A DNA stretch of 64,000 bases, taken from Haloarcula hispanica ATCC 33960 (GTDB taxonomy: Archaea; Halobacteriota; Halobacteria; Halobacteriales; Haloarculaceae). Under the pieces are notes generated by a model. That model did not search any database. It worked only from the letters and a program-made list of their open reading frames with translations, and was not told the origin of the DNA. Position 1 is the stretch's first letter. Each line of letters opens with the position of its first letter. The stretch is taken from assembly GCF_000223905.1 (NCBI RefSeq), contig NC_015948.1, positions 124,001 to 188,000 of the forward strand, in the 5' to 3' direction. The position numbers and the translations under genes were made by a program. Of the stretch, positions 60,890 through 64,000 are shown piece after piece.

Positions 60890-61042
60890 CGGGCGGCTGG
60901 TCGACCTGTGGCGACGTTACCGCTCTGTGGTACGCCGGTCCCCCGGATTCACATCCATTCGGCTTGTGGGCTCGTGCGGCGGCCCCTGATAGCCTCCCGA
61001 AGGGAAAGGTATAGCACGGTCGCTGCCGGATGTTCCGATATC

Positions 61043-63730
61043 ATGACCACGACCGGTGAGGAACGCGAGCGGGGGTTCGATCACACGGAGATCGAACCTA
61101 GGTGGCAGCGCACGTGGGACGAGGCCGACGTGTTCCGGATCGACGACGACGAGAGCGACCCGGAGTACGTCCTGGCGATGTTCCCCTACACCTCCGGGAG
61201 CCTCCACATGGGCCACGTCCGGAACTACACTATCACGGACGCCTACGCCCGCTTCGAGCGGATGCGCGGCGAGAGCGTCCTCCACCCGATGGGGTGGGAC
61301 TCCTTCGGCCTCCCGGCTGAGAACGCCGCCGAGGAACGCGACACCAACCCGCGGGACTGGACGATGCAGTGCATCGACTCGATGCGCGACCAGCTCACTG
61401 AGATGGGCTTTGGCTACGACTGGGACCGCGAACTCGCGACCTGTGAACCCGACTACTACCAGTGGAACCAGTGGCTGTTCAAACAGTTCTGCGAGGCGGG
61501 GCTGGTCGAGCGACAGGCCGCCGAGCTGAACTGGTGTCCCTCCTGTGAGACTGTCCTCGCCGACGAGCAGGTCGAGGGCGAGGAAGAACTGTGCTGGCGC
61601 TGTGACACGCCCATCGAGGCCCGCGAGATGGACCAGTGGTTCTTCACCATCACCGACTACGCCGAGGAACTGCTGGAGGACTTAGACGACCTCGACGGCT
61701 GGCCGAACAACGTCCGGGAGATGCAGCGCAACTGGATCGGCAAGCAGGCGGGCGCGAGCGTCGCCTTCGAGGTCGGCGACTACGGCGAGGTCGACATCTT
61801 CACGACCCGTCTGGACACCATCCACGGGGCGACGTTCTTCTCGCTGGCTCCGGGCCACCCTGTCGCACAGGAAATCGCCGAGGGCAACGATGAAGTCGCG
61901 GAGTACATCGAAACGGCCGAACAGGCCGACGAGGACGAACTCGACGTGACCTCCGGCGTATTCACCGGCGAGTACGCCGTCAATCCTGCTACCGGCGATG
62001 AGATTCCGGTCTACGTCGCGGACTACGTGCTGACCGATGTGGGGACGGGCGCGCTGTACGCCGTGCCGGCCCACGACGAGCGCGACCACGAGTTCGCTGA
62101 GGCCCACGACATCGACATCGTACAGGTCGTCGAACCCACCGAGGACGCCGACGCCGACCCCGAGGACATCGACGTGCAAGAGGCAGCGTATCCCGAAGAC
62201 GGCCTGTTGGTCAACAGCGGCGAGTTCGACGGGCTCAGTAGTAACGAAGCCCGCGACCGCTTCGTTGAGGAGTTCGACGGCGAGCACCGCACGGAGTACA
62301 ACCTCCGCGACTGGGGTATCTCCCGTCAGCGCTACTGGGGCACCCCGATTCCGATGATTCACTGCGACGACTGCGGCTACGTCGAGGTCCCCGATGAGGA
62401 CCTCCCTGTCGAACTGCCGGAGTTCGTCCACACCACCGGGAATCCGCTGGACGCCGCCGAGGAGTGGAAACACGTCGACTGCCCCGACTGCGGGGCCGAC
62501 GCGGTGCGGGAGACGGACACGATGGACACCTTCGTCGACTCTTCGTGGTACTTCCTGCGATACACTTCGCCGGAGATGGCGGATGCCCCCTTCGACGCCG
62601 AGCGGGCCAGCGACTGGATGCCGGTCGACCAGTACGTCGGCGGTATCGAACACGCCGTGATGCACCTGCTGTACGCCCGCTTCTTCACGAAGGTGCTGGA
62701 CGACCTCGACATGGTCGACGGCGTCCGCGAACCCTTCACCAACCTCACGAACCAGGGGATGGTGCTGGGCGAGGACGGCAACAAGATGTCGAAGAGCCTG
62801 GATAACGGCGTCTCACCCCAGCGCATCATCGAGGAGTACGGCGCGGACACGGCCCGGCTGTTCATCATGGAGGCCGCCCAGCCAGAGAAGGAGTTCGCCT
62901 GGAGTCCTGAGGGTGTCCAATCTGCTCATAGCTTCCTCCAGAACGTGTACACGCTGGTTTCGGAATACGCCAACGGCGAGGCGGAGACAGCCACAGACTT
63001 GGCGAACGGTGACGACATCGCGGACTACGTCGCCCGCGAAATCGACGCCACCGCGGCGAACGCGACGGTCGAGTTCGAGGACTTCCGCTTCAACCACGCG
63101 CTCCAGGCCGTGCGGGAACTGGTGTCGCTGCTGCGCCGCTATCAGGAAGCGACCACCCCCGACGCCGACACCTTCGAGCGCGGGCTGGCGACGGCGGCGA
63201 AACTGCTCGCCCCGGTCGCGCCCCACGCCGCCGAGGAGATGTGGGCCGAACTGGGCCACGACGACCTCATCGCAGAGGCCGAGTGGCCGGCTGCTGAAGC
63301 CCCCGAAGACTACGAGATGGAGCGCCGGCTGGTCGAGAACACCCGCGAGGACATCCGCGATATCGTCGACACGGTCGGCATCGAGGACCCACAGACCATC
63401 ACGCTCGCGGTCGCGCCGGAGTGGAAGCACCGCGTGCTGGACCTCGCTCGGAACGCCGACGGCAACGTCGTCGGCACCGTCATGCAGGACGAGGACCTGC
63501 GCGAGCAGGGCGAGGCGGCCGCGGACTTCGCCAAGGAACTGGCCGGCCGCGCGCAGTCGCTGGACGAGCAACTGCCACCCGAGCGCGAACAGGCGGCGCT
63601 CGAACGTGCCGCGTGGCTCGTCGAACGAGAGTTCGGCGCTGACGTGGTCGTGCAGGGACCAGCGGAAGCGGACCCCGACCTCGTCGGCAAAGCCGGTCCC
63701 GGTCGCCCGGCCATCGACATCGACGAGTAG
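61043..63730 (+). CDS. leuS: Leucyl-tRNA synthetase, bacterial type
   Basis: 895 residues. The class I HIGH signature is HMGH at 55-58 (SGSLHMGHVRNYTITDAYAR), then GWDSFGLPAENAAEERD; the KMSKS motif is NKMSKSLDNG. A zinc-ribbon of CPSC...CWRC type (WCPSCETVLA) is present, plus the CP1 editing domain (about 240-420). These stretches match the bacterial LeuRS type rather than the archaeal/eukaryal one, which is also true of other haloarchaea. The ATG at 61043 follows AAAGGTATAG (61006-61015) by about 30 bases. Confidence 0.95.
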   Translation: MTTTGEERERGFDHTEIEPRWQRTWDEADVFRIDDDESDPEYVLAMFPYTSGSLHMGHVRNYTITDAYARFERMRGESVLHPMGWDSFGLPAENAAEERDTNPRDWTMQCIDSMRDQLTEMGFGYDWDRELATCEPDYYQWNQWLFKQFCEAGLVERQAAELNWCPSCETVLADEQVEGEEELCWRCDTPIEAREMDQWFFTITDYAEELLEDLDDLDGWPNNVREMQRNWIGKQAGASVAFEVGDYGEVDIFTTRLDTIHGATFFSLAPGHPVAQEIAEGNDEVAEYIETAEQADEDELDVTSGVFTGEYAVNPATGDEIPVYVADYVLTDVGTGALYAVPAHDERDHEFAEAHDIDIVQVVEPTEDADADPEDIDVQEAAYPEDGLLVNSGEFDGLSSNEARDRFVEEFDGEHRTEYNLRDWGISRQRYWGTPIPMIHCDDCGYVEVPDEDLPVELPEFVHTTGNPLDAAEEWKHVDCPDCGADAVRETDTMDTFVDSSWYFLRYTSPEMADAPFDAERASDWMPVDQYVGGIEHAVMHLLYARFFTKVLDDLDMVDGVREPFTNLTNQGMVLGEDGNKMSKSLDNGVSPQRIIEEYGADTARLFIMEAAQPEKEFAWSPEGVQSAHSFLQNVYTLVSEYANGEAETATDLANGDDIADYVAREIDATAANATVEFEDFRFNHALQAVRELVSLLRRYQEATTPDADTFERGLATAAKLLAPVAPHAAEEMWAELGHDDLIAEAEWPAAEAPEDYEMERRLVENTREDIRDIVDTVGIEDPQTITLAVAPEWKHRVLDLARNADGNVVGTVMQDEDLREQGEAAADFAKELAGRAQSLDEQLPPEREQAALERAAWLVEREFGADVVVQGPAEADPDLVGKAGPGRPAIDIDE

Positions 63731-63759
63731 CCCGTCGGCGTGCTATCGCTTTCTGAGCC

Positions 63760-64000
63760 CTACTCGGCCCTGACCAGGCCGGTGTCAATGAGGTCCTCGA
63801 AGACGCTCGCCGCGTGGCCGTCGGGGCCGACCCGCTCGTAGACGGCGACGACGCGTTCCTTCGCGATGACGTACGTCGTCCGCTGGCACCGCCCGTCGAC
63901 CAGCGGCACGTCGAACGCTTCACACAGCCGTCCCTCGGGGTCGGCTAGCAGATCGAAACTGATGTGGTTCTTTTCCGCAAAGTCACGGTGACTCTCCACG
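63760..64000 (-). CDS. Peroxiredoxin/BCP-like, C-terminal part (start outside window)
   Basis: The visible end reads ESHRDFAEKNHISFDLLADP then GRLCEAFDVPLVDG, RTTYVIAKERVVAVY: the thioredoxin-fold half of a bacterioferritin-comigratory protein. The peroxidatic Cys lies upstream of the window edge. The frame continues beyond position 64000, so I treat this as partial. Reduces peroxides; antioxidant. Confidence 0.8.
   Translation of the reverse strand, partial: VESHRDFAEKNHISFDLLADPEGRLCEAFDVPLVDGRCQRTTYVIAKERVVAVYERVGPDGHAASVFEDLIDTGLVRAE

Overview
The window is about 64 kb of a GC-rich haloarchaeal chromosome. Its proteins are strongly acidic, and many genes start at or very near a probable transcription start, with a TATA-like box about 26-33 bases before the ATG or GTG. 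It carries archaeal information-processing genes: Orc1/Cdc6, RadA, Hel308, NMD3, two thermosome subunits, a KEOPS subunit and NucS. The polyhydroxyalkanoate (PHA) cluster, including a PhaC synthase whose catalytic residues fall at C162, D317 and H346, makes a Haloarcula-like organism most likely. This is mostly core chromosome. I see no transposase, integrase, CRISPR array, rRNA or tRNA gene.

Layout. 1-5.4 kb: LarE (cut by the window edge), a MutS-family ATPase, Orc1/Cdc6, small conserved genes and RidA. 5.4-13.2 kb: MATE transporter, hotdog protein, ferredoxin, hel308-cgi121, a small DUF5789-like protein overlapping a flavin reductase, and a hydrolase. 13.2-17.0 kb: the PHA locus, with maoC divergent from phaR-phaP-phaE-phaC. 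17.0-25.3 kb: LOG-like protein, thermosome subunit 1, an Orc-like ATPase, a nuclease-like DUF5784 protein and two SDR-type genes. 25.3-33 kb: CPBP protease, a regulator plus two paralogous membrane proteins, cold-shock protein, Rad3-like helicase, a Trm5/Taw2-type methyltransferase overlapping NMD3, and an epimerase. 33-36.2 kb: htpX and pspAB, separated by a highly structured 355-bp element with perfect 14-bp inverted ends, then radA. 36.6-50.1 kb: mostly metabolic and small conserved genes, ending in nucS. 50-64 kb: HalOD1 protein divergent from a HTH-10 regulator, mutS1, thermosome subunit 2, a lipoprotein, an ornithine cyclodeaminase-family enzyme, tandem zinc-ribbon genes, a histidine kinase, a bacterial-type leucyl-tRNA synthetase and the end of a peroxiredoxin.

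How the genes work together. The PHA cluster combines monomer supply (MaoC hydratase), polymerisation (PhaEC), granule coating (PhaP) and regulation (PhaR), with inverted repeats in the shared promoter region. Genome maintenance is well represented (two MutS-family proteins, NucS, RadA, Hel308, Rad3-like helicase, Orc1/Cdc6). The two thermosome genes are 35 kb apart and on opposite strands, yet share a near-identical 39-base promoter/start block (34 of 39 positions).

Standouts for follow-up are the structured element between htpX and pspAB, the duplicated thermosome promoter with an extra distal TATA and palindrome, a phasin-like N-terminus on MaoC, a promoter buried in a perfect palindrome (29608-29621), and candidate leaderless mini-ORFs before the genes at 42265 and 48930. 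I did not find a clear new defence or mobile system.
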